Shown: positions 23,734 to 35,218, counted from the stretch's first letter. The stretch: 46,412 nt of DNA from Gnetum montanum (GCA_015680685.1 MNCI01023384.1:226757-273168); one strand, 5' to 3'. Made by a program: numbers and translations. The notes: a model not told the origin generated them from the letters alone.

Positions 23734-24530
23734 CCAAGGAAAAAGCTATATTTTAAGATCTATAGTCAAAAATAATAAAACAGGAATACCAATTTTAAAA
23801 ATATAAAGAGTGATGAAAAAAGGTGAAGGTTCCACAAAAAACCATAATCACTGATCCACATTTTAAATAAGAAGAGAACATAATAGAAGACATGATAATC
23901 ATCTTGCATTGTTCTAGAAATAGAAAGAAGAAGATCATATAATTATATCCCAAGATATTAGAAGCAAGAAATGAAATGACAGTGTCGTACCTAAATAACA
24001 ATTTCTCCACTTAAGTGATGGGTCAATTCTAGCTTGGAAAGGATCTAAGAAGGCCCACATTGATAGTGTGGAGACCCATATTAGGGTTGTAAAAATCCTT
24101 AAGAGGGTTGTAGAGCTAGAATTAAAAGCCTCTCTAAAGAAAGTTCAATTATGTACATCACTCAAGACTTATTTTGCATATTATTATCTTGAATTTCAAG
24201 GAAAACTATAAAGATTAAGAATTCATCACATAATTAGTTCTAAACTTCATAAGGTTGAATTTTAAGAGAAAGAAAAGCACAATAAGATATTATAGATGAA
24301 AGCATAGAAATTAACTTTATCAAGTGTAAATGGGAGAAGATGAAATCAGATCAAGATTGCAAAATGAATATAAAGAAGAATAATTGATGAAGTCATGAAG
24401 TAAGTAAGATTAAGTTCCATGTTCCCAAATCCACAAGTGAAGGACAGAAAGAAAACTTACTATTTAAAGATAGAAGGAAAATTTATGACCACTTATGAAT
24501 TTGTAAACATGAAAGATTAAGTCAAGAAAC
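23734..24530 (+). other. Interior of the non-autonomous element, right part
   Basis: AT-rich and non-coding; short chance frames only. Confidence 0.5.
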
Positions 24531-24538
24531 TAATGCTT

Positions 24539-24547
24539 GAAAGGGAG
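24539..24547 (+). other. Polypurine tract of the non-autonomous element
   Basis: GAAAGGGAG immediately before TGTTAGAG, the 3' LTR start. Confidence 0.65.
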
Positions 24548-25005
24548 TGTTAGAGTATACTCCTAACTTAGGGTACAATAATTAGTTTCTTAGCTTAATC
24601 TATTAGGAATTACAAATGGTCATGATGCTTTAGTGAAGAGTCATAACTTCTTATGAAGGATAAAAAACCATAATTTCTTACTTTGTAATAAGGTGAGATG
24701 TATAATAATATGGAAAAATGAATAAGTGAAGAAAAGAAGAAGTATGGAATAATAACGAATAATGAGCAATGATGGAATATTATAAATAGTAGTGACTAAA
24801 TATAGAATCAAAAATAACAAAGTCACTACAATTCATAAACTCATAATATTGATATAAGAAACCAAAAGGTTATCAAGTAATCCATAGGAAAGAAGTGAAG
24901 AAGAATCCATTTTCCTACATAGGAGAATAATATCCAAAAGTAATCCATTTGTAATCTAGTCTAGTTTTCTAAAGAGGAAGAGTAGACCATCCAAAGGATT
25001 ACAAT
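24548..25005 (+). repeat. 3' LTR of the non-autonomous element, first part
   Basis: Collinear with 20766-21224; interrupted by G4 and resumed at 36293. Confidence 0.78.
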
Positions 25006-25907
25006 TGATGAGTGGCAAGGTACCCCTACACCCAACCATATGAATCACAAAGCATTCACTTGTGATCTAGTCAAATTCGTGGACTCTATAGTTTCCAGTA
25101 CACTAGTCTTCTAGGAAGTGAACCTTGCCCTAAGGTTGTTCATTATTTTTCCAATTACACTTGTGAAGTACAAAAGTATGGTTAAGTGCAATCGAGGCAT
25201 ATGATTTTATTATTTTATGTTTTATGGTTTTGATACTTAAATAGAAAGATGAAGTGATTTAATAACTAATTTAATCTAACTAACTGACTAGTCTCTAACT
25301 AGCCCTAACATAAGCATTTGGTCCTACTTTCCATACATGTCCTAAACCCATGTATCCACTATTGCATTACCAAGCATTATGCTACTACATGCACCAAACA
25401 ATAATGCTATTGGGATTACCTAGCAAATATGTGTTATGCTTGAAGTAGTCATGCTTATGTATTTAATCTATCTAGCTTATCTTGCTTAATTACTCAATTA
25501 GCTTAATTATTGGAAAACATTAAACAAATAAATAAAAGCATTAAATTCATGAATGAAGCATCTAAACTATCCAAAATGGTGCAAGGTTTATCAAGAAGCT
25601 TGTCTTTATTGCCATACACACTATCGTGCTCAGGTTCAACAATGTTTGAACAAAGATCCATATACTCAATGACTCCTACTATAGGCACTTAGGAAAATAT
25701 TATAACTTTCAAATGTAAAAACTGCAAGATTTTGGCTACTACTATGACTTGGATGCCATAAATGCAATTGGAGAGCACATATTTATAATAAGAATAGACC
25801 TTATGTTGACGAGGCTGTGTCAATGCATGAAACAATGCATCGACGGGTCTATGTCAATAAGGCCTAGTTGATGAGGCCCTGTTAATGTAGCTAACCATGA
25901 CTCATCA
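25006..25907 (-). repeat. 3' LTR of G4
   Basis: 902 bp, TGATGAG...CTCATCA. The minus strand just upstream reads CATGGGGATA, a weak purine tract, as expected for a 3' LTR. Its U3 (25800-25890) has a short repeat based on ATGCATCGACGGG. Confidence 0.85.
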
Positions 25908-26605
25908 TATCCCCATGACTAAATGAAAGCTTGTTCTCAAGTTTCTTTACAAAACTGGGAAGGTATGGGATTATTGATTGATGCTAGACTTAACAAATTA
26001 ACTTGACAAAATTGAGTACCCAAGTGTATGAATTGGCACATTACAAAAACTATGGTGTTCATGACACAAAATTGAACACCATCACATGACTACACAAAAA
26101 TCTAACAGCACATCCTTTGATCATGTAAAGAAGATGAAGAAGATCAGAAAATCATAGGTGGTGGAGGTTCCTAGGGCTTTGAAGAACCTTCACTAGCTTC
26201 AGGAATGTGCGGCAGTTGAAGTGGCTATGGCTATCCTATTGTTGTTGCAACTTCTGGTGGGAGGCAAAAAGCATCTAGTAATGCTTTCATTTTCTCCTTA
26301 TTTCTAGGATCGTGCATGGTCCATGTAGCTTTGTCAATGTGGGTTGGAATAGGCACATTTCAAGGATAGAGAATTATAGGGAATAACTCCTTGGCATTGA
26401 TGAACTAGGCAGAAAATTACTTGTGTTTGATGTCAAATGCTCTAATTGTATTCTACAGCTCCTAGTAATCACTCATTCTCTTAACTAGGTTCTTAATAGT
26501 TGGTCTTTGATCAACGAATTATGCCCTGAGAGCCTCGATTTTAGTGTTTATTACCTCAAGCTTTTTCTTGGTGGCCTTATGGTGCTTGAACTTGGCCTTG
26601 TACAG

Positions 26606-26669
26606 CAAGTACCAGCTAGCCACTTGGCCTTGTATAGCAAGTACCAGCTAGCCACTTATTTTTTGAGTT
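26606..26669. repeat. 32-bp tandem duplication
   Basis: Two adjacent copies of a 32-bp block containing AGCAAGTACCAGCTAGCCAC, with one mismatch between them. Confidence 0.8.
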
Positions 26670-26835
26670 CTAACTATGGTTGTCTAGTAGGTAGCATTGG
26701 TAGGTTTACATAGTGAAGATTTGCTAGTTCCATATACTCTATCATTTCTTCAATCTCCAACTCCTTTAGGTGGATCTCTGCTTTGTTATAGGCATGTATT
26801 CCATCAATGATGGGCTACCACACCTCTCTTCCTTA

Positions 26836-26929
26836 CTATAGTTGATGGAGGGCCTCATTTATTTTTTCCTTAGCCATTTGANGCTATAGTTGATGGAGGG
26901 CCTCATTTATTTTTTCCTTAGCCATTTGA
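26836..26929. repeat. 46-bp duplication across an N (probable assembly join)
   Basis: 26836-26881 is repeated exactly at 26884-26929, with 'ng' between. Identical ends around a single N suggest unmerged contig overlap rather than biology. Confidence 0.75.
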
Positions 26930-27498
26930 ATATGCTTCTCATTTACTTCCTTTTGTAGAACAACTTGGTCTCTATAGTGATTTTTGAATTTTTCAAATTC
27001 AAGACCCTCATTGTTCTAGGTGGTAATCTCAATGGTGGATTTCTAGTGTAAGGCTTGAACTTCCTCCATGGATAGATTACAATTCTCTATAGCCAATTTC
27101 CTTAATTTCATGTTAATCCTAATGAGCTACTCCTGCTATTGATGAATGAATTCTTACATCTATTATTTCTATGCATCAACATTGCATAGGCGATGATTTT
27201 TTTTAGTTAGAGATTCATTTTCCTAGTGCATTTGAACCATGTCCTTCTAAACTGAGTAGGTTTTTGTTTCTACTATGGATTGGTTGAAGATGGCCATCAC
27301 AATTTTCTTCTTAGCTTGTTTTAATCATTCCTGAAGATGCTAAAAAGCTTCATCTCTAGTTATTACTAAGCTAATGAGTATAAGATTAGCAAAATGAACA
27401 TACAATTCAACAACTTCCATAACCAAGAATTGATTTTATGCTTGAGCCATTTCAAGTTTCCCCTCTAAGATGATGCATTTTCCCTTTACTTCCAGTAG

Positions 27499-27694
27499 CT
27501 CCAATTGGGTTGTAGTAATGTTGTCTAGAAAATTGCAGATTTCTAAGCTCCAATTGGGTTGTAGTAATGTTGTCTAGAAAATTGCAGATTTCTAAGCTCC
27601 AATTGGGTTGTAGTAATGTTGTCTAGAAAATTGCAGATTTCTAAGCTCCAATTGGGTTGTAGTAATGTTGTCTAGAAAATTGCAGATTTCTAGA
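27499..27694. repeat. 49-bp x4 tandem repeat
   Basis: Units start at 27499, 27548, 27597 and 27646 and are nearly identical (CTCCAATTGGGTTGTAGTAA...). In such an eroded region this uniformity means a recent expansion. The unit length is not a multiple of three. Confidence 0.92.
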
Positions 27695-28811
27695 ATCGGT
27701 TGCCTAGTCCCTACCAGCTGATCTAGGAACTCTACATGTTGAGCTACACTTAATTTTTTGCTGACTATGCTTGCAAACATCTACACATCTTGAAGTGAAA
27801 ATATGTTTGGTATAGACATCGCAAGTATGTTCAGTGCTTCTATGATTTGGTTAGCAACTACTTCAGCAACAATCTCTTGCCCTTAGTGCTACATCACCAA
27901 TAAAATTGCCTCCTCATCCTACTCCAAGTGCACAAAAAAGGAGGTGGCATTCCTAGAGATTTCTAGGAATAAATAGTATTGAGATAGAGACACTGTTACC
28001 TCTTGGGCACTAGGATTTAATCTTGTAGGCAACTACATTCATTTGGAAGAGAATTGTAATAATCAAAAATGTTGATAGCTAGAATCACCGAGGGGTCAAC
28101 AGACAGATAGCCTTAACCCTGCCTCCACATGAGGGCCTTATTGGAAATGGAGGTAGAGCATCCTAAACAGTCTTGTCAATTGAATAGAGACTTTTCCAGT
28201 TGTAACTAGGGTGGTGGGTGCAACTGAGGGCTAGCATGGTTAGCCAAAATGCAAGTGCTAATGGTGTTCTCAGTCGTACCAAGGCCAACAAGGCCTAAGC
28301 ATAGTAGGGTCTTACGACATGAGAACGGTGGTGCAAGTGTGCAAAAAGCATGTAAAATAATGAAACAATGCTAATGTGGTGTTGAATGTCAAAGAAAATG
28401 CTCAAAATTCAATAGAGTTTGAGAGAAAGAGAGGATGATACCATCCCAGATGGAGATCGTAGCAATTACAAATGAGCTTTGCAGAGGTATGTGATGTACA
28501 AACAGGCATAGTAGTAGTGTAGCTAGAGTCCTTGGGGCATCCTGGGGTGAAGACTGAAGTTTACTACAAGATCTGTGCCTGTTGGGTTAGTTGCTACGAT
28601 GTCTTACAAGCTTGTGATGTGCTATGATGTTGAGTGGGATGCAAATATGTTGCTAAGGTGCTGATACACTCCGATGTATGTAGTGCTTACGGTGCTTTAG
28701 GTGCCAAGTCGTGCTCTTAGATTATAACTACTACTTGGATTTACTAGCCACATGCCTCAAATGCCCATTATTAGAATGAAACGCCAACCTCTAGAGTGTG
28801 GAATGAGAGGG

Positions 28812-28823
28812 GTATTTATAGGC
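28812..28823 (-). promoter_or_regulatory. TATA box in the left arm
   Basis: GCCTATAAATACC on the minus strand, resembling the gypsy LTR boxes in this window; its counterpart is at 31722-31729. Confidence 0.5.
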
Positions 28824-29110
28824 TTAAGGTTAGCACGAAGTGCGGATTGATTGTCATGTGTTAAAGGGGTAGGTGAGGCTATGCTGACCTTTGCTATGCT
28901 CCCAATGGGACAATTGGTGCTATGCTTTGGTATGCTCCACTGGACCCTAGGAGACTACCAGACTAGCTATGCTACTAAGAATGCATGTACCAAGACTACA
29001 ATGTACCTACAAATAGAGAAAAATAGTGCAATTTGAAGGCTATGCTATGGGACTATGTTCTCCCCTCTTTCAAGTAGGATCGAACATAGGTACAATTTTG
29101 GAACATAGAG

Positions 29111-29126
29111 GGGGGGGGGGGNGGGG
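29111..29126. repeat. Poly(G) tract with N
   Basis: Eleven G, N, then four G. The right-arm counterpart is the broken 'gggggcaaatgggggtgc' on the minus strand near 31425, so the length is probably a sequencing or assembly problem. Confidence 0.7.
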
Positions 29127-29189
29127 ACAGTGGGTACAAAAATAGTGCAAGTTGCTAATCTTACTTGTCAAAGGAGTGCTGGCATAGAA

Positions 29190-29720
29190 TGAAAGCTTGT
29201 GTTGAGCTTTGGAAGCTTTTGAAGGCAATTTATTATTGCTACACTAGCTACACTCTAGAGCATAACACAATAGTTGGATAATTTTTGCAAAAAACTAAAG
29301 TCTAATGCTGCTACGCTTGCTACACTAAAAAGCATAGTAAGATGGGATAAAGCATAGCATGGACACTTAGAAAAATTTGGCATAAATTGCAATCCTTATT
29401 CTTGCTATGCTAGCTACATTGGTGAGTGTAACAGGAGGGGTAACTTCAAGAGTTAGAAAATTTTCCAAATGTCTCTTCCATGCTGAGCTAGTTTGACAAC
29501 TTCTGGACCAGCACTAGTGCAATCTGGCCATTGGAGTATTGCTACACTTGCTATGCTAGAGAGCATAGCAAGAGGGATTTGAATGTATCAAGACACTTAA
29601 AAAAATTTCTACAACTACTATTTGGCACTTAGAAAATTTTTTAGATCTAGTTCTGTGCTGCATGCTACACTGGCTATGCCCTAGAGTGTAGCCCTAATAG
29701 TGGGATAATGTTTTGTGAGC
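29190..29720. repeat. Interspersed GCTACACTAGCTAYGCT / AGAGCATAG repeats
   Basis: Five copies of a 40-45 bp block (starts near 29238, 29310, 29402, 29548, 29660) separated by 'cttagaaaaattt' stretches. The right arm has two (near 31205 and 31283), including the perfect 20-bp palindrome ACTATGCTCTAGAGCATAGT at 31289-31308. Confidence 0.7.
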
Positions 29721-30904
29721 ATAGTCCTAATATATTTTGCAAGGGGATATGTTTTGCCCAAATTTTTTTTGATATGCTAACTATAAGATGCTTATCATTA
29801 AGTGGACTGCATGCCACTCGATGGGTTTTACTTAAAGGTAATCACATCATGCTTGTAGGATAGGTATTTCCTTCTTAGGATGAGTTGTGTTACATCCACT
29901 TGGGCTTTGACAAACCCATAGAAGCTTGCCATGGGATGGGTTGTGTTATGTCCATCATGGGTTCTATGGTTGACTAAAAGAAGGATGCATTTGCATTGAA
30001 GAAGTTTGCAGGGAAAGTTAGAAAGTATAAGGTAAAGGGGCAAACACGAGTGGGTTATAGCAAGGATAGTAGGGGTGTGCACTCTCAATTGGCTTGGTGA
30101 GTCCAATTAAGCACATCAAATCAATGTGGTGCCTTGCCATTGTGATGAACCATGCCTTCAAACAACCACCTCTAGGGGTTCATCCAACAAACATAACACA
30201 GAGGAAACAAGGAAACAACCACACAACATGAGAGATAAAAAAAATTATTGGTTATAAGGACACTGCAAGTGCAGTAATTGTTGGACTAGTTGCATGAGCT
30301 TGTAGTGTTAAAGTAGGAAGGCCAATGTAGATGCCAAAGCCAGAAGGCTATAAAAGCTCCAACAACCACACTAAAAGCGAGCACCTAAGGGAGGCCAGCG
30401 TGATGGTTGAAGGCGATGATGATGCAAGTGCTTGAGACTCCACACCAAGGATAAGAGCTTAGAAATCTTGCAGGATGGTGGGGAGCCATGCTGTTGGATG
30501 CACTTCCAAGCCCAAGAAATGGTGAGGGCTAGAGAATGGTAGTGTTGTGGTTGGGCCACAATACTATTGGGACTCTACTAGGTGGTGCTAATAGTGAGAG
30601 CCCCAACCACTAATAAAACACCCAAGGTCGACGATGCTATCAGCATAACTTGAGGGTGGTACTACTAGCAATGATGGCAGTAGCTCTAGAAGGTCAACAT
30701 AATGCTCAAGGGCATTTTCAAAGGATCAGCAAAATGCCAAGGGTAGTGATGATGCAAATATTCTAGAGGTGTTATCTTGATGATGTGAACTCCATTCTAG
30801 AACTACAACACTCCACCCCACCTAGCCACTGAGATGTGGGTAGTTGATGGAGGATGGAAAGTATTTATGCTCTCTTGTCCACAGAACTGTGGATGTTAAG
30901 CCAT
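29721..30904. other. Loop region of the inverted repeat
   Basis: No recognised coding domain; GC slightly above the surroundings. Short frames on both strands lack homologous counterparts elsewhere in the window. Confidence 0.4.
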
Positions 30905-31175
30905 ACGTGCTGAACTACGAACCCAGTTTAAGATCCTGGTAGACTACATGCTATGCTAGCTTCAATTCCTAGTAGACCACAAACCTAGTTTAAGGTCTTG
31001 ACAAACCATGATGCACTAGTTTATAGTTCTAGCAAACTGCTGTGTGCTAGTTTAGCATCGTAGCAGATGGTGGATGTTGCACCAGTTTAATGTCATGATG
31101 TAAGGATGAGTTGTGCCAATTTATAATCATAGGGGATCATGCCATGGATTCTAGTTTAGTGTTGTAGCCCAAGGA
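30905..31175. repeat. ~32-bp degenerate minisatellite
   Basis: Eight units with the core CTAGTTTAnnrTynTAGCA, the AGTTTA (or variant) starting at 30925, 30958, 30987, 31018, 31049, 31084, 31118 and 31153, a spacing of 29-35 bp. Confidence 0.75.
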
Positions 31176-31721
31176 AATTTTTCTAAGTATTTAGGCCATG
31201 CTTTCCCTAGTGAGACTATGCTCTAGAGTGTAGTCAGCATAGTTTGCACTAGGCCTCATTTTCTAGAAAAATTTGCCTAACTCCTAAGACTATGCTCTAG
31301 AGCATAGTTAGCATAGTCATGCAGATTACCTCTAGAAGCTTCTAGAACTCAACATTGGCCTACATCTCATCTCCAACATTCCTTTGGCAAGCAAGATCAA
31401 CAATTTGCATTTTTTTTGCACCCCCATTTGCCCCCAAATTGTACCTATGCTCAACACCACTCGAGAGAGTGAATAGCGTAGTCCTTGAGTGCAGCTCCAA
31501 AATTGCACTATTTTGCATTATTTTTAGGTACATTGTTGTTTGTTTGGCCCTTGCATGTGTAGTCTTGGTAGCATAGCCATAATTTGGCAGCCTCATAGGG
31601 TCCATTAGAGCACACTAGCAGAATGCCATTTGCTTCTGTGGAAGCATAGTTGGGGCTAGCGTAGTCCCAACTACCCCTTTAACACATGGTGCTCAATCCA
31701 TGACTCACACTAACCCTAGGT

Positions 31722-31729
31722 CTATAAAT
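31722..31729 (+). promoter_or_regulatory. TATA box in the right arm
   Basis: CTATAAAT on the plus strand, in the position mirrored by the left-arm box. Confidence 0.45.
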
Positions 31730-32027
31730 TTCCTAGTGCTTCATATTTTAGGGGTTAGCATTTTGAAGCATTCAACTAGCAAATGCATAATTTGAACATT
31801 CTAGCACCCAAGTTCACTTGGCATTTAGCAGACACTGTTGCACAGTACAGCCTACAAGACATTGCTATAGCCAACCTAGTAGGTTTAGACTTCATAATGG
31901 ATGTTAATTTTCATAACCTGGATACCCTAAGACCGTGAGTACACTACCTACTATGCTTTTTTGTACATCGCATACCTCCTCACCTTTTCTTGTAGTTAAT
32001 TAACTACACTTCCCCCATTTGGGGTGT

Positions 32028-32030
<3 letters not shown>

Positions 32031-32069
<39 letters not shown>

Positions 32070-32070
32070 N
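32031..32070. repeat. (TC)n microsatellite ending in an N
   Basis: About twenty TC units followed by N at 32070. The left-arm counterpart near 28422 is a shorter GA-rich run. Confidence 0.9.
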
Positions 32071-32409
32071 ACACACATCCTATTCATTTTTAGCATTTTC
32101 TTTTGTATTCTAGCATTCTATTTGCATTTTTCATTGTATTTGCATACATTCATGTGTTTGCACCCTTGTTTTGCACCATAAACATTGACTACGCTCACCT
32201 CCATAGGCACTGTGGATGTTGCAAACACCATGCAACCTCTTAGCATTTATTTCATTGTAACACTCGTAAGTCCCAATTCAATCGACAAGACTGTTCTAGG
32301 CATCCCACCTCTATTTTCTAGCAGGCCCTCACATGGAAGCAAGGTTAAGGCTGCACGACCATAGACCTCTTGGTGTACTATTCTAGCCTCTAATGTTTTT
32401 GATCACTAC

Positions 32410-32785
32410 AAGATTAGCATCTGAACTAGAATCAAAAATAGCCTTGCATGGCTCATGTTTAATGATCTACAAGTAAATAAGAGGACTTCCCAAGTTAGAT
32501 CTTCTCATGGAAAGATTGTATTGAAAATAACATGAGTTAACATCACAATGTGGATCTAAGGTGGCATTTGGTTTGAAGGGTTCTTGAATGTGTTTAATGT
32601 AGAGGATGAGGGTGTTGGAGATGTAGGGTGACCAGTCACATTAGGTTCTAAATGTTTGGGAGAACTATTGGGTCGAAAAAATGGTCATTTCCTAGATCAA
32701 TTGTCTAAACCACTCAGCTAGAAGGCTAGTTGTGAATGTACAAACCTCAATGCATTTTGTTGTTGCGGTTGTGGGGGAATTTTAC
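32410..32785 (-). pseudogene. pro: Protease remnant of G4
   Basis: The minus strand reads SPLIYL, then HEPCKAIFDSSSDANLVV, aligning with the G1 and G3 active-site blocks. The catalytic Asp is kept but the following Gly is Ser. The frame ends at the inverted-repeat junction. Confidence 0.65.
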
Positions 32786-35218
32786 CCTACATGGATGGAG
32801 TAGGAGGTAACTAGGCAGAGGGTAGAGGGATGTATGTAAATGAATGTAGATGGTGGTATGGATATGGATGCTTCCCTTGAGTAGATGGTAAATGAATTTG
32901 ATAGTACTCTAGAGGGTAATAGTAATGCTGGAATGAGGCATGGCTTGCAAAGCTTCATGGAGAAATGGGTTGTTGAATATAATACCTGTATGGATTTGAT
33001 TGCCTGTAAGGATATTGCTATCTTAGCAGTGGAATATCCCATGATTGTGGTTGGTGCCACTATTGGTATTATTCATATGGTTTTGATGGAGCTCCACTTG
33101 GATAATAATCTTGTTGTTGTTGATGGAACTACCCTAGATTACCTTGAGGATAAAGCAATCATCTAGATACTTTCCTCCTTACTAATCATAGATTTAGTGC
33201 TTACACCCCAGACTCGTGTAAATGTGACACCACAGGGAAAAATCCCTTAGGATGTTCATATTAACAAATGTTACATCCATCATCATATTTAGAATCTATC
33301 TCCACAACTTTTTCTATTGCAGCAGCTTTGCCCTTACCTCTCTAGTAAGCACATTCAACTTCTTTTCACCTCCTACGATCATGATCACTACTCTCCTCTT
33401 TGGATGCTTCATCAATCTTCATAGAAGTTTTGAACTTTTCATCCAAAGAGTTCCATAATTTATCATCATTTCCTGAAATATCAAAGCACTTGGTAATCCA
33501 AAAATGCTTAACATTTGGTAGCCCAGTAGTGCTATACACGGTTAGGATGTGTCTAGAAAGTGGAAATAAGTACCGTGTTAAGGTAGCTAGGAAGTAGATG
33601 AATTAGATCTTAAATTACTCTACCTTTCATTCTTATTTTAGGTGATTAAACTTATAAAATATAAAATGATAAAAATCATATACCTCAATTACACTTAACC
33701 ATATACTTGTACCTCACAAATGGAACTAAGAAGACAATGATCATTCCATATAGATTTCACATCTTAGAACTAGTGTACTTAAGAACTTAAGATCTATAGA
33801 ATTTGAATAGATCATCTATGAACACTTGTGATTTGTATGGTTGGGCATAGGGGTACCTCACCACTCATCACTTTGGATTTGATAAGCTCTCAATTCAAAA
33901 ATTCTCCCTTGTGCATAAACCCCAAGAGTTCTTTTTATTTCTACTTTAAGCCCATCTATGATGTGGTAAAGTTATTCCCTCTGATAATAACCATGGTTAG
34001 GGCATGAATGTAAGAGAGAATAATATCTGCCCATGGTAGTATCCAAGGGTTTATGTGTTCCCTATTTCCATCCTTGGATTTTCCTTCTTAGATTGGACAC
34101 TTTGGAGTACCTTTGGTATTTTTCATTAAAGAGCTCAAGCATTGTCCTCCATTGATGGATAGATTATGGTTCCAAGGATTGGTACTAGCTTTCTTATTCC
34201 TTAATGAGTGTCCAAGGGAAGAGCTTGAGTTTCTACTAATCATTTTCAATGTTCTGTAAGGCATAGGCATCATGGAAATCTTGTAGATGTGCCTGCAAAT
34301 CAGAATTATATTCCCCCTCAAATCTTGGGATATTGTTCATATCTAAGCACTCGATCTGACTATCTTTCACATGCCTAGTTGGGATCTTTATTGACTTTTC
34401 AATGTTAATCATGCTTCAAGTTGTCAACAAAGGTTCATCATCATCATTGCATTGATGGTGTGATGATGGTTCTTACCACCCCCTACATTCTTGGTGGCCT
34501 CTACAATCATTATTGTTTCATTGATCACCTTCATCATGAGTATTTCTATGATAGCTTCTATTAGAACTAGTAGATGAAGAGAAATGTTTAGAATCAGATG
34601 AAGAGGAAGGTGGACTTCCACCACCACCACAGTGTTTTCCATAACCTCTTCACTTATTACAACCATCATCCTTTGATCCCTTACCATCATGATGTTTGCC
34701 CAAGTCCCTACCTTAACTGTCACTTTTTCCTTAACCTAGTTTATTAATAGTGGATCACAAGTTCAGGGCCATGCCCTCATCACCAATAACAAGGGGTGAA
34801 GAATCTACATATTGAGAACCCTCAAAGGGAGGATCCTCATTGTCAGTTTTTTTTAATAGGAATAAGGAATTAGTAAAGTGTTTCTCCTTTGCAAACTCAT
34901 GGTGCTTTTCTTAATGTCAATCTCTCCTACATTGTGTGTTAGTGGGACGATAGTCCTAGAAGTCATAATTTTGGGCAACATACTCCTCTTGAAGATCATG
35001 GATGTCTAACTTCTTAAGTATTTTAAGTAGCATCATAGGGACAAATTAATCAACGGACATTACAATGTTTCCCTCCATATCACGCCATTGTAGTTGCTCA
35101 TCCTAGTGAGGATGAAGGTGAAGTTAGGTACATACTCATTTGGATAAGTATATACCACTTTGCACTATTATGGAACCAGTGGTTTAACATCTTCATGCCT
35201 GTGAAAAGAAGAAGACAT
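32786..35218 (-). pseudogene. gag: Athila-like gag of G4, interrupted by an LTR fragment
   Basis: The start is the ATG at 35218 (MSSSFHRHEDVKPLVP), 130 nt after the primer site and equivalent to the G1 start. It is collinear with G1 gag: an acidic/Ser-rich part near 34560-34630, gag core 34400-33880, Lys-rich coil and zinc-knuckle area 33480-33220, His/Gln/Tyr-rich linker to about 32790. Stops occur throughout. An inverted LTR piece (33482-33870) splits it between the core and the coil; G1 reads straight across this point. Confidence 0.72.
33482..33870 (+). mobile_element. Inverted partial LTR of the main gypsy family
   Basis: Its reverse complement begins TGATGAGTGGTGAGGTACCC and follows the R/U5 half of the family LTR for ~390 bp (ACACATCCT, ACTGGGCTACC and ATTACCAAG blocks). 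The U3 half with the TATA box is missing. No target duplication was found. It is the only copy of this family on the plus strand here. Confidence 0.75.

Larger units (their letters stand above)
26140..28045 (-). pseudogene. Coiled-coil reading frame of unknown function inside G4
   Basis: A decayed frame of about 630 codons can be followed on the minus strand with scattered stops and shifts. Legible parts are EVTVSLSQYYLFLEISRNAT, MFASIVSKKLSVAQHVEFLD (near 27780), ITRDEAF with LKQAKKKIVMAIFNQSIVET, MAKEKINEALHQL, KKLEVINTKIEALRA, and a Pro-rich tail (EASEGSSKPQEPPPP) ending near 26140. The heptad-like Leu/Ile/Lys/Glu pattern suggests a long coiled coil; no catalytic motif or membrane segment is seen. 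Internal tandem duplications (49 bp x4, 32 bp x2) break the frame. It lies where Athila elements carry a third ORF before the 3' LTR, but could equally belong to the inverted-repeat unit whose left arm has a promoter pointing into it. The product is not recognised. Confidence 0.5.
28050..29380 (-). repeat. Left arm of a large inverted repeat, with outward promoter
   Basis: The plus strand here matches the minus strand of 31180-32410 over most of its length, for example ATCAAAAATGTTGATAGCTAG with its counterpart near 32400, the CCTCACATG/CATGAGGGCC block (28130 and 32325), the 'gtgcaattt' to 'aggtacaatttt' block (29015-29100 and 31430-31520) and the CTCTAGAGCATA block (29252 and 31290). A TATA box on the minus strand (28812-28823, GCCTATAAATACCCC) points left toward the coiled-coil frame. 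The minus strand of the arm ends ...GATTATTACA, so it could be an LTR ending in CA. Confidence 0.72.
31180..32410 (+). repeat. Right arm of the large inverted repeat, with outward promoter
   Basis: Reverse complement of the left arm. It has a plus-strand TATA box at 31722-31729 (GTCTATAAATTT), a (TC)n tract with an N at 32031-32070, and ends ...GATCACTACA near 32410. There the G4 protease frame begins (minus strand DSSSDANL). Confidence 0.72.

Noticed and set aside
27499-27694. Regular repeats that might suggest a CRISPR-like array
   Set aside because: Units are directly adjacent with no spacers; a tandem duplication in a plant genome.
32395-32410. CACTACAAG, the terminal motif of CACTA DNA transposons
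   Set aside because: It points outward from the inverted repeat, the left arm reads ATTATTACA at the same place, and no 3-bp target duplication or transposase was seen.
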